From assembly GCF_000430765.1 (NCBI RefSeq), contig NZ_KE387243.1, positions 133,225 to 197,224 on the forward strand: a stretch of 64,000 bases of DNA. Direction: 5' to 3'. The notes under the pieces are model-generated. The model worked only from the letters and a program-made list of their open reading frames with translations. It was not told the DNA's origin and made no database searches. The position numbers and the translations under genes are program-made. Positions within the stretch are counted from its first letter, which is position 1. Every line of letters begins with the position of its first letter. Positions 8,508 to 18,665 of the stretch are shown here, piece by piece. Source of the DNA: Peribacillus kribbensis DSM 17871 (GTDB lineage: Bacteria; Bacillota; Bacilli; Bacillales; DSM-1321).

Positions 8508-8729
8508 ATGCTCGCACACGGCCCTCATGAACAAATACTTGATTTTGAAGGAAGGCTTTTTAGAAGAATCCGCGGCAAGGCTGTGTTAGATACTGTGAAC
8601 AGTAAAGAAGTCGATTTTACCTCGAGGGAGACAAAGAACATTGAAAAAAAGAAATTGCCCTTACTGCTGGTTGGAAAGAAGAACGATTTAGGCCTGGCAT
8701 ATGCAGGTGGTCCGGAGTCATCACCATAA
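8508..8729 (+). CDS. hypothetical 73-residue protein
   Basis: An AAGGGGGTG site precedes the ATG by about 10 bases. The product is basic in its first half (GRLFRRIRGKAV), with no membrane helix, no cysteines and no motif I recognise. It sits alone between two terminators. It may be a real small gene or the relic of a larger one. Confidence 0.3.
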   Translation: MLAHGPHEQILDFEGRLFRRIRGKAVLDTVNSKEVDFTSRETKNIEKKKLPLLLVGKKNDLGLAYAGGPESSP

Positions 8730-8839
8730 CGATTTGTATAATTGGTATTATATTCTTTCAGGAATCATTTAGTTTTGGGGAAGCTGATATCCATAGTAAA
8801 AGTGGCAGCAGGTATAATTGGTATAAAGCTAACGGTATA

Positions 8840-8874
8840 AAAAAGCAGACATGTCACTATTGTCTGCTTTTTTA
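8840..8874 (+). terminator. strong Rho-independent terminator
   Basis: AAAAGCAGACA pairs with TGTCTGCTTTT around a 9-base loop, followed by more T. Confidence 0.8.
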
Positions 8875-9496
8875 TTGTTTAGGAAACGAGTAACTTCAGG
8901 TATATACGGCAATGCACCGGAAGTACAGCCGGCATTGTTGGACGATAAAAAAAACAGCTTGGAACCATAAATTTGTATCACGTTTTTGCTTATATTTAAT
9001 AATATGAAGTAAGTGTTGTCACGTTACTCTGGATCTAACCAACCATTTATCCTCTAAATAAAGCCCCAAGATGTTAAAGCTTATCATCTATTTGCCAGTT
9101 AATTTTTGAGATGAACGGTGACAATATAAAGCAGGGGCAATATTTTGCTTCTATCCCAGCGAGTGAAAAGGTGGGGGTGGAAAAGATGGCGAGAAAGTTG
9201 AAATTTAGGAATGGTCTTCAGAGATGGGTATTTAAAAAGTTAATGAAAATATAAATCAGATATTCATGGTAAAATTAATAATTAATGAAAAAAATTGGTA
9301 TTAACATTCAACCTTGTCACATACTAGTAGTACCCCTATATTAAACAGCCAAGCCCTTCTCTTCATGAGAAGGGTTTTTGCCTATGGTATGTTTATCATT
9401 ATTTATGTAAAAAAGGGAATATTAATTTCATGATTACGGTTATTCTGCAGGAGTGATTCATTCACCTGACAAAGTATCGGAGGAGATGATCATCCT
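8875..9496. other. intergenic region upstream of ppx
   Basis: It contains a CCGG-centred hairpin (8910-8937) and a possible 22-codon frame at 9186-9254 (basic peptide MARKLKFRNGLQRW...). A TTGTCA-N17-TATATT promoter-like pair (9314-9342) is followed directly by a terminator hairpin, GCCCTTCTC / GAGAAGGG with a T-run (9351-9380), 116 bases before ppx. If the promoter is real, this hairpin would attenuate ppx-ppk transcription. Confidence 0.4.
9351..9380 (+). terminator. terminator or attenuator before ppx
   Basis: CCCTTCTC (9354-9361) and GAGAAGGG (9367-9374) form an 8-bp stem with a 5-base loop, followed by TTTTTG. No gene ends immediately upstream. Confidence 0.65.
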
Positions 9497-11026
9497 TTGA
9501 AAAATAAACATGCAATTATTGATATTGGTTCAAATACGATAAGACTTGTTATTTACCATATCCATAGCTCGGGTAGAATCCGAAAGGATGAAAACGTAAA
9601 GGTTTCAGCAAGATTACAGACCCACCTTGATGAAAGTAAAATGCTAAGCCAGGCGGGTCTAAAGATACTGTTGGACACCCTATCGGCCTTTAAAGATGTG
9701 ATTGCGCTTCAGCAAGCCGCTTTAGTTAAAGTCATTGCAACAGCAGCAATCAGGCAGGCATCCAATAAAGCAGAAATTATTGAAAAAATTTTTTTGCATA
9801 CGGGCTTTTCGGTAGAAATACTGTCGGGGGACAGGGAAGCTTATTATGGATTTAAAGGTGTGGTGCAATCTACGAGCCTGGCAGATGGCATCACAGTTGA
9901 CATTGGCGGGGGGAGCACCGAGATTACTGAGTTCAAGAACCGCGAGATGATCCATTCATATAGCTTTCCTTTCGGAGTCTTATCTTTAAAGCAAAAGTTT
10001 ATAAAAAGCAAAATACCGAGTGGGGAAGAACTTTTACATTTATCCAATTACTTGAACTCAGAACTCAAGAAAGCCGGCTGGCTGTATGATTCCCAAAAAC
10101 CCATTATAGGGATTGGCGGCAGTGCAAGGAGCATTGGGTCTATATGGAAAGCAAAAACAGCTTATCCAGTCCTTCCAATCCAACAGTTTCAAATGAGCGA
10201 AGAGGATATAAAGAATGTACGAAAAGATCTTCTCTCCAAAAACAGCGGGGACCTATTAGAGACTGAGGGTCTTTCTAAAGAACGGGTGGATATCATATTT
10301 CCCGCGATTGAAGTATTTCTGGCTATCTTCAGTGTTACCCGGAGCCAATTATTTGAGGTGAGCCAAAAAGGAATCAGGGAAGGAGTATTGCACGAAAACA
10401 TAATTGGGCGGCTGCAGATTCCAAAGAAAAAGACGATGGCTGAGAAATCTATCCGGGAGATAGCAGCCAGATTCGGACAAGATATAGAGAAAGGGATTCA
10501 AAGCTGCCATACAGCACGCCTGCTCGTTGAAAAGTTGAATCTTGAACATTTAACCTCTGATCGGTCTTCTTTTTTATCTCTTATCAATTATAGCTGTCTC
10601 CTATATGGGCTGGGGAATTTTATAGACAGTGATTTTTCTGACCAACATACTTTTTACCTTTTAACGAACCTTACGATTAATGGACTCTCGCTAAGAGACA
10701 GGATTAAAACAGCGCTGGTTGCTTCTTTTTCCTCAAATTCATCGTTTAAAAGCCGGATGAAACCTTTTAAAGAATGGTTTTCCAAACAAGAGAGAATGAA
10801 TTTGCGGGTTTTGGGGGCAATTGTAAAATTGGCGTTCAGTCTAAACATCACCAAAAGAAATATAGTCGAGGGTATTGAGTTAGCAGCTGAATCAAATAAT
10901 ACTATGCTGCTGATGATTTATTGTAATAAGAGCTGGATCGTAGAAAAACAGGAAGCTGATAAACAGATAAGGCATTTAGAAAAATCCATGCGGAAAACTA
11001 TAGAAATTGAATTTAAACATGTATAG
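9497..11026 (+). CDS. ppx: exopolyphosphatase Ppx/GppA family
   Basis: The 509-residue protein has the two actin-like ATPase-fold phosphate loops of the family, DIGSNT (9-14) and VDIGGGSTE (134-142), and a GIGGSARS segment. A helical HD-like C-terminal domain begins near 310 (HTFYLLTNLTINGL, then the RHLEKSMRK tail). It removes terminal phosphates from polyphosphate, or converts pppGpp in the GppA branch. The start is TTG, set by GGAGGAG 11 bases upstream; the nearer ATG leads straight to a stop. It lies 44 bases before ppk in an evident operon. Its C-terminal domain is repeated in the chimeric gene at 20593. Confidence 0.92.
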   Translation: MKNKHAIIDIGSNTIRLVIYHIHSSGRIRKDENVKVSARLQTHLDESKMLSQAGLKILLDTLSAFKDVIALQQAALVKVIATAAIRQASNKAEIIEKIFLHTGFSVEILSGDREAYYGFKGVVQSTSLADGITVDIGGGSTEITEFKNREMIHSYSFPFGVLSLKQKFIKSKIPSGEELLHLSNYLNSELKKAGWLYDSQKPIIGIGGSARSIGSIWKAKTAYPVLPIQQFQMSEEDIKNVRKDLLSKNSGDLLETEGLSKERVDIIFPAIEVFLAIFSVTRSQLFEVSQKGIREGVLHENIIGRLQIPKKKTMAEKSIREIAARFGQDIEKGIQSCHTARLLVEKLNLEHLTSDRSSFLSLINYSCLLYGLGNFIDSDFSDQHTFYLLTNLTINGLSLRDRIKTALVASFSSNSSFKSRMKPFKEWFSKQERMNLRVLGAIVKLAFSLNITKRNIVEGIELAAESNNTMLLMIYCNKSWIVEKQEADKQIRHLEKSMRKTIEIEFKHV

Positions 11027-11070
11027 GACAGGAAAGCTATAAAATTTTATACGCGGCAAAGGAGGATATA

Positions 11071-13182
11071 TTGACGGTGGTAAGAGATTTAGATAATCCG
11101 AAATATTTTAATAACCGGGAACTTAGCTGGCTGGCTTTTAATAAAAGAGTCCTGGAGGAGGCGGCCAGCCCAGATAACCCTATACTTGAAAGATTAAAAT
11201 TCCTCGCAATTTTTAGTTCGAATTTGGACGAGTTCTTTATGGTGCGGGTGGCTGGACTAAAAGAATTAATTAAAGCCAGGTTTTCGAGGCCGGATAATAA
11301 GGCCGGATTGACACCGAAGGAACAAATAACCGAAATCACTGATATTACCCATCACCTGGTCTCCTTGCAATACAAAACATTAAAGAAACTTTTATCGTCT
11401 CTTGAGGAAGAAGGGATATCATTTCTGCCTATATCTGATCTGGACTCAGAAGAATTAGAATACCTTGAATATTATTTTGATGATATTATTTTTCCGGTTT
11501 TAACCCCTATGGCAATTGACGCATACCGTCCGTTTCCACTTCTCGCTAATAAAAGCATGAATCTGGCTGTCCTTCTTAAAGATAACAAGAATGAAGAGGC
11601 AGACCAAAAGTTAGCGATTGTGCAGGTGCCGCGGAGTCTCGAACGGTTCATTGAAATTAGGAATAAGGTGAACCATCATAAGCGATACGTTTTAATGGAG
11701 CACATCATCTGCCACTTTGTTCACAAGTTGTTTCTCGGCTCGAAAGTTGAGTCGGTAACACAATTTCGTTTAACAAGGAATGCCGATTTAGAAATACATG
11801 AAGAAGGGGCAAGAGACCTTTTAAGAGAAATTGAAGAAGAAGTGAAGATGCGCCGCTGGGGAGCCTCCGTAAGATTAGAAATTGCGAAACAGTTTATTGA
11901 TGATGCCATGCTGGAGTATTTAGTAAACGAATTTGAAATACATAAGCGTGACGTTTATTTTGTAAAAGGACCGCTTGATCTGACTTTTCTTTTTGGATTT
12001 TATAAAACAATCGCTCCTTTAAAAGATAATCTTATCTTTGAATCATTGATTCCACAGCCGCCCAAAGACCTGATCACAAATATTAAGGATAACAGGGAGA
12101 GCATCTTTGATATTGCTGCTGCAAAAGATATTTTGCTGCATCATCCTTATGAATCCTTCGAACCGGTAATCGACTTGATAAGGTGTGCTGCGGACGATCC
12201 AAATGTACTGGCGATTAAACAGACCTTGTACAGAGTAAGTGAGCATTCGCCGATCATCACTTATTTAAAAAAGGCGGCTGAGAATGGAAAACAGGTGCTT
12301 GTCCTTCTTGAGCTTAAGGCAAGGTTTGACGAGGAGCACAATGTCCATTGGGCCAAAGAGCTGGAAAAATCCGGCTGTCAAGTTATATATGGAAAGACGC
12401 TCCTAAAGACTCATAGTAAAGTCACTCTAATAGTGCACCGGGAAGCCAGGTCTATCAAATACATTGTCCACCTTGGAACAGGAAATTACAACGAGGAGAC
12501 TGCCAAAGTATACACAGACCTAAGCTTAATTACTTCCAATAGAGAAATCGGGATGGATGCGACCAATTTCTTTAATTATCTAAGCGGCTATAGTAAAAAG
12601 CCGGACTTCCATCAATTTTCTATATCCCCAATGGATATTAAATCAAGTTTCATCCAACTTATAGATGAAGAAATCGAAAATCATAAAATAAACGGCAACG
12701 GACGTATTATTGCTAAAATGAATTCTTTTACTGAAAAGGAATTAATCATGAAATTTTATGAAGCTTCCATGGCAGGAGTGCAAATTGATTTAATTGTAAG
12801 AGGAATTTGCTGTCTCCGTCCTGGGATTAAGGGTATCAGTGAAAATATAAGGGTGCGCAGTATTGTTGGCCGCTTTTTGGAGCACAGCCGTATTTATTAT
12901 TTTTATCAGAACGGTAAAGAGAAGTTATTTCTGTCCTCTGCTGACTTAATGACAAGAAATATGGAAAAACGGGTAGAAATCGCATTCCCTATCCTAAAAG
13001 ATGAAATAAAACGGCGGATTAAAGACATTCTGGACCTTATGCTAAATGATAATGTTAAGGCAAGGGAGCAGGATGACCAAGGAAACTATTCCTATATAGA
13101 AAGAAAACCAAATGAACCATTACTGGACAGTCAGCTGGAACTGTTTGATAGTGCTTACAAAGTCTCTCATCATAATCACTAA
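11071..13182 (+). CDS. ppk: polyphosphate kinase 1
   Basis: The 703-residue protein is a full-length PPK1: N domain NRELSWLAFNKRVLEEA, head domain LTPMAIDAYRPFP, and two catalytic phospholipase-D-like halves. H448 in KTHSKVTL corresponds to the autophosphorylated His435 of the E. coli enzyme. H467 in HLGTGNYNE corresponds to His454, with the same 19-residue spacing. It makes polyphosphate from ATP reversibly at the membrane or nucleoid. The start is TTG with AAAGGAGG six bases upstream. It is co-transcribed with ppx and overlaps the next open frame by one base (TAATG). Confidence 0.95.
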   Translation: MTVVRDLDNPKYFNNRELSWLAFNKRVLEEAASPDNPILERLKFLAIFSSNLDEFFMVRVAGLKELIKARFSRPDNKAGLTPKEQITEITDITHHLVSLQYKTLKKLLSSLEEEGISFLPISDLDSEELEYLEYYFDDIIFPVLTPMAIDAYRPFPLLANKSMNLAVLLKDNKNEEADQKLAIVQVPRSLERFIEIRNKVNHHKRYVLMEHIICHFVHKLFLGSKVESVTQFRLTRNADLEIHEEGARDLLREIEEEVKMRRWGASVRLEIAKQFIDDAMLEYLVNEFEIHKRDVYFVKGPLDLTFLFGFYKTIAPLKDNLIFESLIPQPPKDLITNIKDNRESIFDIAAAKDILLHHPYESFEPVIDLIRCAADDPNVLAIKQTLYRVSEHSPIITYLKKAAENGKQVLVLLELKARFDEEHNVHWAKELEKSGCQVIYGKTLLKTHSKVTLIVHREARSIKYIVHLGTGNYNEETAKVYTDLSLITSNREIGMDATNFFNYLSGYSKKPDFHQFSISPMDIKSSFIQLIDEEIENHKINGNGRIIAKMNSFTEKELIMKFYEASMAGVQIDLIVRGICCLRPGIKGISENIRVRSIVGRFLEHSRIYYFYQNGKEKLFLSSADLMTRNMEKRVEIAFPILKDEIKRRIKDILDLMLNDNVKAREQDDQGNYSYIERKPNEPLLDSQLELFDSAYKVSHHNH

Positions 13183-13241
13183 TGGTCCTAATCATGTATG
13201 GCAACCAAATGGACAAATTAATGAGTAGAGGAGGGAAGTTT

Positions 13242-13601
13242 ATGTTTAGAGGAGGCACACTTTGGGCAGGTATCATTTCATGCGGCTTAGACCAATTCCG
13301 TGTTTCTCGGGCAGCGGCAAATGGAAACCTGACTAAACAGCAGTATGCCGTGAACACGGCCAAAAACATCACAGGAAGTATTGGCCTTATGGCCGGCTTA
13401 GAATATGGAGCAATTCTGGGTTCTGCCGTAATGCCAGGCGTGGGGACTCTTGTTGGATCCTTCGTTGGAAGTGTAATCGGAAACAGAATGGGTTCATCGG
13501 CAGGTTACCACGCAGGAAATTATTTATTGAATGGTCAATCCTATAACCGTCAGGGACTTTTAGAATCTCATTTCCCTGACTTTTCAGAGCTCGAGATATA
13601 G
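13242..13601 (+). CDS. glycine-zipper membrane protein
   Basis: The frame is open from 13182, but AGAGGAGGG six bases before the ATG at 13242 marks the real start, giving 119 residues. The centre (GSIGLMAGLEYGAILGSAV, GVGTLVGSFVGSVIGNRMGS) is a run of glycine-zipper repeats that would form a tight helical hairpin in the membrane. No enzyme motif is present. It follows ppk with about 60 bases between stop and start and ends at a strong terminator, so it is probably the third gene of the ppx-ppk operon. A role at polyphosphate or the neighbouring cation pump is possible but unproven. Confidence 0.6.
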   Translation: MFRGGTLWAGIISCGLDQFRVSRAAANGNLTKQQYAVNTAKNITGSIGLMAGLEYGAILGSAVMPGVGTLVGSFVGSVIGNRMGSSAGYHAGNYLLNGQSYNRQGLLESHFPDFSELEI

Positions 13602-13610
13602 TCCGTCTAT

Positions 13611-13645
13611 AAAAAAGGGTTACAGATGTTAGATCTGTACCCTTT
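13611..13645. terminator. bidirectional terminator
   Basis: AAAAAGGGTTACAGA pairs with TCTGTACCCTTTTT, between two convergent genes. Confidence 0.8.
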
Positions 13646-13651
13646 TTATTC

Positions 13652-14179
13652 TTAAGATTTTTTAGGCGGGTTTCCGGTGATTGATTGATAAGCCTGGTTG
13701 CTTAAGACATTATGGACGTTATTCTTTGTCTGGCCTTTATTTACGGATGGCTTCTTTTGTTTTGTTTTTATTATTGCATCCTGAAAATCCTCAAACGGAT
13801 TTACCGCGAATTCTTGACTCATTTCAACGGAAACGGAATTGGAAGGAGCCGGGTTTCCTATATTCATCTTCATATCGTTCAGTACATTGTTCATTGTGGA
13901 TTTGGTTTTACTTCCCGCATTCTTGACCATTTCACCAAAATCAGGGAGAGCCATCTGTTCTTTTTCCACTTTTGCCTCATTCATGATTGTGCCAAGCTGC
14001 TTTCTGGCTCCAGCTGTTAATCCTTTCATCTGGTCGCCAACAGAAAGCAGGGCGGCGGCACCTCTCACCAATGCTTTTCTTGTTCCTTTTCTTGCTTCGG
14101 GGGATAGTGCAAGCAGCAGCGCAGTTGCTGTAAAAGCTAATCCCAATGGATTGTTAAAGGAAAATAAACGTTTAAACAT
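13652..14179 (-). CDS. unknown protein next to the P-type ATPase
   Basis: From the ATG at 14179 (AGAGGAGG seven bases upstream) the protein has 175 residues. An N-terminal hydrophobic helix (NPLGLAFTATALLLALSP) is followed by EARKGTRKALVRGAAALLSV and then a long polar Lys/Asn/Gln-rich tail. The helix-plus-basic-helix start resembles the small DUF5132-type proteins that accompany HMA-domain P-type ATPases, but that link is from memory. It is divergent from the large ATPase gene, with about 220 bases between them that could hold a shared control region. Confidence 0.5.
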   Translation of the reverse strand: MFKRLFSFNNPLGLAFTATALLLALSPEARKGTRKALVRGAAALLSVGDQMKGLTAGARKQLGTIMNEAKVEKEQMALPDFGEMVKNAGSKTKSTMNNVLNDMKMNIGNPAPSNSVSVEMSQEFAVNPFEDFQDAIIKTKQKKPSVNKGQTKNNVHNVLSNQAYQSITGNPPKKS

Positions 14180-14397
14180 ATAACGACCTCCTCTTTTCTT
14201 CATTAAATTTTTTCCAAAATCCCAACAAATTATCCTTGTTTTTCCGTTATAGTCCCGCTTTTTTTGTAAGAACCGTGTTCAAGGGGATTTCAAACTGAAC
14301 GCATCCCTTTTTTAAGATGTATAGTTCAAAAAAAAAAACAAAAAATAAAACCAGTTTTTATTTAATGAATGTTTTTGGATAAGGGAGTTTAAAGAGG

Positions 14398-17300
14398 ATG
14401 GAACTAAACTTTAAGAAAAGAGCTTATCACATTATGCCGGGAAGGCTTCGTACAGAGCTTTACGGCTTAAAAAATACACCAGAAACAGCACTCATGTTCA
14501 AACAGATGTTTTCTTCCATTGAGGGAATACAACTGGCAGAAGCAAGCGATGTGACTGGTAAGATCCTCATCCATTTTGATGAAAACACCTTATCACTGAA
14601 CCATATCTGTACTGCAGTTTCTCAATTTGAGGAGATGCTGTTTAAACAACACCATTTGGAAGATTATGATGACAAAGAGGAATATGAAAATCCTGTGTAT
14701 GCTGTATCAGCCTGCGAGGCCGCTGCCACAATTGACCTAGCAGCTTACAAAGAAAAGGCCGCTGGCTTCACAAACAGAGTCAGTTCATTTTTAGATGCCA
14801 TACCTCTAAGGGCAAGAGCCCCGGCAGAAAGAATTCCCCTGCCGCTGGCTTTATCTGTAGGAGGTCTTTTAATTTTAGGGGTAAAACAATTATTCTGGGG
14901 CAGGTCGTTTTTCTCTCAGCACCCTTTGCTTTTTTACATGGCCGCAGGTATATCTGTCGTCACTGGATATGCGTTTTTCAAAGAAAGAATAAAAAAGGCC
15001 TCAATAGAAGGTAAACAGAATATTGCCGATATGGCGCTCTCTGTGGGTGCTATTGGTCTTGCATTAATCAGGGAAAATCTTGTTGTTCTATCGGCATTAA
15101 GCTTAATTCAATATTTGAATTGGAAAAGGAAAAGTTCGGATGAACAGGTCTTAATGGATCAGGAGTATGTGTCTGAAAAAATTGAAGCCTACAGCAGACA
15201 GGCAGGAAAATTGGGTTTCCTCAGTGCAGCCGCTGCATTAGCGGTGACAAGGAATCCAGTTATCTCACTGGCCGTATTGCTGGCGGCAAATCCAAGGCCA
15301 ATAACTGTTTCTGCGGAATATGCATGGAAACAGGCAGACTTTATGGCGCGGCAAAACAATCAGATGATTCCAAAAAATGGTTCGGTTTTTGGTCTGGAAC
15401 ATCTGAAAGCAGTTGTCTTTGAGGATGCCTCCTTACTCTCTAAGGAGGGGTCAATACGTAAAGAATGCGAAGACCTGTTAAATCATCTTTCCGGCAAAAC
15501 AGTTTCTTATATCAATAATAAGGATAAAGTGGACCTTGCTGAATTGCAGAAACAACTTGCAGACTTCGATGTGGAGTTTGTACCGCATCGAGCAATACGT
15601 ACAGCAAAAAGGCACGATATCCTTCTTGTGATCAAGGAGGATACCCCGGAAAACAGTAAGGTTGTATCGTTTTATCCATATATAAGAGCCAATCAGTTAT
15701 ATGGAATAGCAAAAACGATGGAATACGCCGGTGAATTAAGTAAGGTTATTAATAGAAATCTTCTTATAACGAGAATATGGAATCTGGCAGGACCGATTCT
15801 TGCTATGCCCCTTATTCTCAGTGCACCGTTAGTTAATCTAATAGGGGATGCCCTTTCCCTTACTTTCATTTCTAGGGCAAAGGTTTGGACCGAGAAAAAG
15901 AATCAATCTGTAAAAGAGCTGCAGCAAGCTTTTAATAGGGATAAAACCCCGTGGCATTCAAAGGCAGCAGGCGACATTGTCAGCTTTTATAAGAGTGACA
16001 TGCAAAAAGGCCTCGATCAGGAACAGGTAGACCATGCATCAGCTGTCTATGGGAAAAATCAGCTGGTATCCAAGACAAAATCTCACTGGATAAGAACATA
16101 TGTGGGCCAATTCAAGGAATTCACCACCCAGGTTTTGGGCGCAACAGCCATCCTGAGTGCTGTCACTGGTCATTTATTCGATGGCTTGATCATGGGCGCG
16201 ATTCTTCTGATAAATGCGGGAATAGGGACTGTTCAAGAAAGGAAAGCTGACCGTGCAGTAGAAACAATGAGCCAATTCGTACCGCCTAACTGCCGGGTGA
16301 TCCGAGATGGATCCATTGCCGAAATCGCTGCGTACGATCTGGTTCCAGGGGATATTGTTGAGCTTGAGGCGGGGGACCGGGTTCCTGCAGACTTGCGCAT
16401 TCTCCATTCCTCCAGCCTGGAGGCAAATGAATCTGCATTAACAGGGGAATCACTGCCTGTTGAGAAAAAAGAAGCAGGTATCAAGGAAGACGTACCAATC
16501 AATGACCGCACTAATTTACTTTACATGGGCACACACATAACCCGCGGCAAATGTAAGGCCATTGTAGTCGAAACAGGAAAGAACACTGAAATGGGCCATC
16601 TATTGTCTTTATTGACAGAAGAAGATGATCATACAACACCTCTTCAAAGACAGGTCACCACGATCAGTAAAAAGTTTATGAAAGGTGCACTTGCAGTGGG
16701 AGCACTTGTATTTATCACTGGTCTTGTCAGAGGGCTTCCTCTTACTGAAATGGTCACAACCTCTGTTGCCCTTACGGCATCAGCTATTCCAGAAGGTCTG
16801 CCAATCACCATCACATTTGCCTTGACTGCCGGAATTTTCAGGATGGCGAAGAAAAAGGCGCTGGTACGGAAATTATCAGCACTGGAAACTCTCGGAAGGA
16901 CCACCGTGATTTGCTCCGATAAGACAGGCACTCTGACAAAAAATGAAATGACGGTGAAACGGATTGTCACTCCAGACCATGATTATAAAGTGACCGGCGA
17001 TGGATACGACCCGAAAGGAAAAATAACCGGCGAGGAATCCGGCGATCTTGATCAATTGCTTAGAATCGGTCTGCTTTGTAATAATTCAGAACTGATCCAA
17101 GAACAAGGGAGCTGGAGCATTAAAGGAGACCCGACTGAAGGAGCACTGCTGACGGCTGCCGGCAAGCGGGGATTATGGAAACAAGAGCACAAGCAATGGA
17201 TTAGAAAAGAGGAAATCCCATTCGATTCCTCTACCGGGAAAATGAGTGTTATATGCCACGAGGAGAACCAGCATGAAAAATGCTTTATCATGACAAAAGG

Positions 17301-18603
17301 CTCTGTTGAAAAACTTCTCGATATTTGTTCCCACTATCAAAGCAATGGAGAAGCAGTGCCGTTGAACGATTCTATGCGTAAGAAAATATTGGAGCAAAAT
17401 GAGGAACTTGCCAAGGAGGCATTGCGTGTTCTTGGGTTTGCATATCGTGAACTGAATAGTAAAGCCAGCGAGGAACAATATGAGAAAAATCTCATTTATA
17501 CAGGAATGTGCGGCATGATGGATCCGCCTAAGGCTGACGTGGAAAAAAGCATCCGTGATGCTGTCAGGCTCGGGATTAAGCCTGTCATGATAACAGGTGA
17601 CCATCCGCTCACTGCCCTGGCAATCGCAAAACAAATAGGCATTTATGACGGCAAAACAAAAGCAGTCACCGGAAAGGAATTAGATGGTATCTCTAATGAC
17701 GAGCTTTTGCGCATAATAGACGATATTGCCATTTACGCAAGGGTTACACCTGAGCATAAATTGCGCATTGTTACTACTCTCCAAAAGAAGGGGCATGTTG
17801 TCGCAATGACTGGAGACGGCGTCAATGATTCGCCTGCAATCAAAAAAGCAGACGTTGGGATTGCCATGGGAAAAACCGGTACACAGGTTACAAAGGAAAC
17901 GGCAGATATGGTGTTGAAGGAGGACCATTTTGGTTCGATTGTCGATGGAGTGAAAGAAGGAAGAACCATTATTGGCAATATAAGGAAAGCAATAGGCTGT
18001 CTGCTCAGCGGGAATCTTGCAGAGATCCTGGTAACATCTATGGCGGTTATGGCCGGCTTGCCGCTTCCGGTAGTACCCGTACAGATATTGTTAATGAATA
18101 TGCTGACCGATGCTCTGCCCGCAATGATCCTTGCGGTTAACCCTGGATCAAAATCAAAAGAAACGAAAAGACAGGAAATCGTTGATGGTTCGTTATACAG
18201 GCAAGTCATCACAAGGGGCGCTGTACTGGGTCTTGGATCCCTGGGTCTGTTCATTTGGGGGCTGAGCATCGGCCTGCCGCTTGCTGCCGCCCAAACGGTT
18301 GCGTTTGCGACATTAGTAGCAGGACAACTGATACAGACCTTTTCATGGAGACAGGCTGGATCCCGGGAAGCGGTAAAAGATTGGACTAAGGACCGCTTCC
18401 TTGTAGGAGCACTTGGTGTTTCATGGCTATCTCTATTCAGTGTGATTTATATTCCTCCTTTGGCGGGCATCTTTAAAACAGCAGCCCTCCCGCTGTGGCA
18501 TTGGGGACCAATATTGTTAATTGCCACTATTGCCGCCAGGATAGTTAATCCTTTATCTAAAATGTGGAGCATACCTGGAAGGAGTATCCCGCAGGCAGCT
18601 TAG
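14398..18603 (+). CDS. tandem P-type cation ATPase, first core degenerate
   Basis: The 1401-residue protein has three parts. Residues ~8-85 form an HMA_2-like domain. Residues ~140-500 look like a P1B-type ATPase core that has lost catalysis: the CPC-like site reads AANPRPITVSA, and the expected FDKTGTLT reads FEDASLLSKEG with E342 at the phosphorylated Asp, with no TGES. Residues ~530-1401 are a complete P2-type (Ca/Mg-like) pump with TGES 682-685, PEGLP 798-802, SDKTGTLT (D841), TGDGVNDSPA and a PVQILLMNMLTDALPA tail helix. The overall build recalls the long mycobacterial CtpH/CtpI ATPases. The transported ion is unknown. Small partner-like genes flank it on both sides. Confidence 0.85.
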   Translation: MELNFKKRAYHIMPGRLRTELYGLKNTPETALMFKQMFSSIEGIQLAEASDVTGKILIHFDENTLSLNHICTAVSQFEEMLFKQHHLEDYDDKEEYENPVYAVSACEAAATIDLAAYKEKAAGFTNRVSSFLDAIPLRARAPAERIPLPLALSVGGLLILGVKQLFWGRSFFSQHPLLFYMAAGISVVTGYAFFKERIKKASIEGKQNIADMALSVGAIGLALIRENLVVLSALSLIQYLNWKRKSSDEQVLMDQEYVSEKIEAYSRQAGKLGFLSAAAALAVTRNPVISLAVLLAANPRPITVSAEYAWKQADFMARQNNQMIPKNGSVFGLEHLKAVVFEDASLLSKEGSIRKECEDLLNHLSGKTVSYINNKDKVDLAELQKQLADFDVEFVPHRAIRTAKRHDILLVIKEDTPENSKVVSFYPYIRANQLYGIAKTMEYAGELSKVINRNLLITRIWNLAGPILAMPLILSAPLVNLIGDALSLTFISRAKVWTEKKNQSVKELQQAFNRDKTPWHSKAAGDIVSFYKSDMQKGLDQEQVDHASAVYGKNQLVSKTKSHWIRTYVGQFKEFTTQVLGATAILSAVTGHLFDGLIMGAILLINAGIGTVQERKADRAVETMSQFVPPNCRVIRDGSIAEIAAYDLVPGDIVELEAGDRVPADLRILHSSSLEANESALTGESLPVEKKEAGIKEDVPINDRTNLLYMGTHITRGKCKAIVVETGKNTEMGHLLSLLTEEDDHTTPLQRQVTTISKKFMKGALAVGALVFITGLVRGLPLTEMVTTSVALTASAIPEGLPITITFALTAGIFRMAKKKALVRKLSALETLGRTTVICSDKTGTLTKNEMTVKRIVTPDHDYKVTGDGYDPKGKITGEESGDLDQLLRIGLLCNNSELIQEQGSWSIKGDPTEGALLTAAGKRGLWKQEHKQWIRKEEIPFDSSTGKMSVICHEENQHEKCFIMTKGSVEKLLDICSHYQSNGEAVPLNDSMRKKILEQNEELAKEALRVLGFAYRELNSKASEEQYEKNLIYTGMCGMMDPPKADVEKSIRDAVRLGIKPVMITGDHPLTALAIAKQIGIYDGKTKAVTGKELDGISNDELLRIIDDIAIYARVTPEHKLRIVTTLQKKGHVVAMTGDGVNDSPAIKKADVGIAMGKTGTQVTKETADMVLKEDHFGSIVDGVKEGRTIIGNIRKAIGCLLSGNLAEILVTSMAVMAGLPLPVVPVQILLMNMLTDALPAMILAVNPGSKSKETKRQEIVDGSLYRQVITRGAVLGLGSLGLFIWGLSIGLPLAAAQTVAFATLVAGQLIQTFSWRQAGSREAVKDWTKDRFLVGALGVSWLSLFSVIYIPPLAGIFKTAALPLWHWGPILLIATIAARIVNPLSKMWSIPGRSIPQAA

Positions 18604-18665
18604 ATAGGTATAAAAAATAACATAAAAAGGAAACCTAGGTAATGTGATAAAAGGGAGGTCTGCCT

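Noticed and set aside
9186-9254. 22-codon basic peptide gene
   Set aside because: Only a GGTGG-like site and no other support; mentioned in the interval note but not called.
17173-18269. Long minus-strand open frames (153 and 178 codons) opposite the P-type ATPase
   Set aside because: They mirror conserved ATPase motifs such as TGDGVNDSPA on the other strand and lack ribosome sites.
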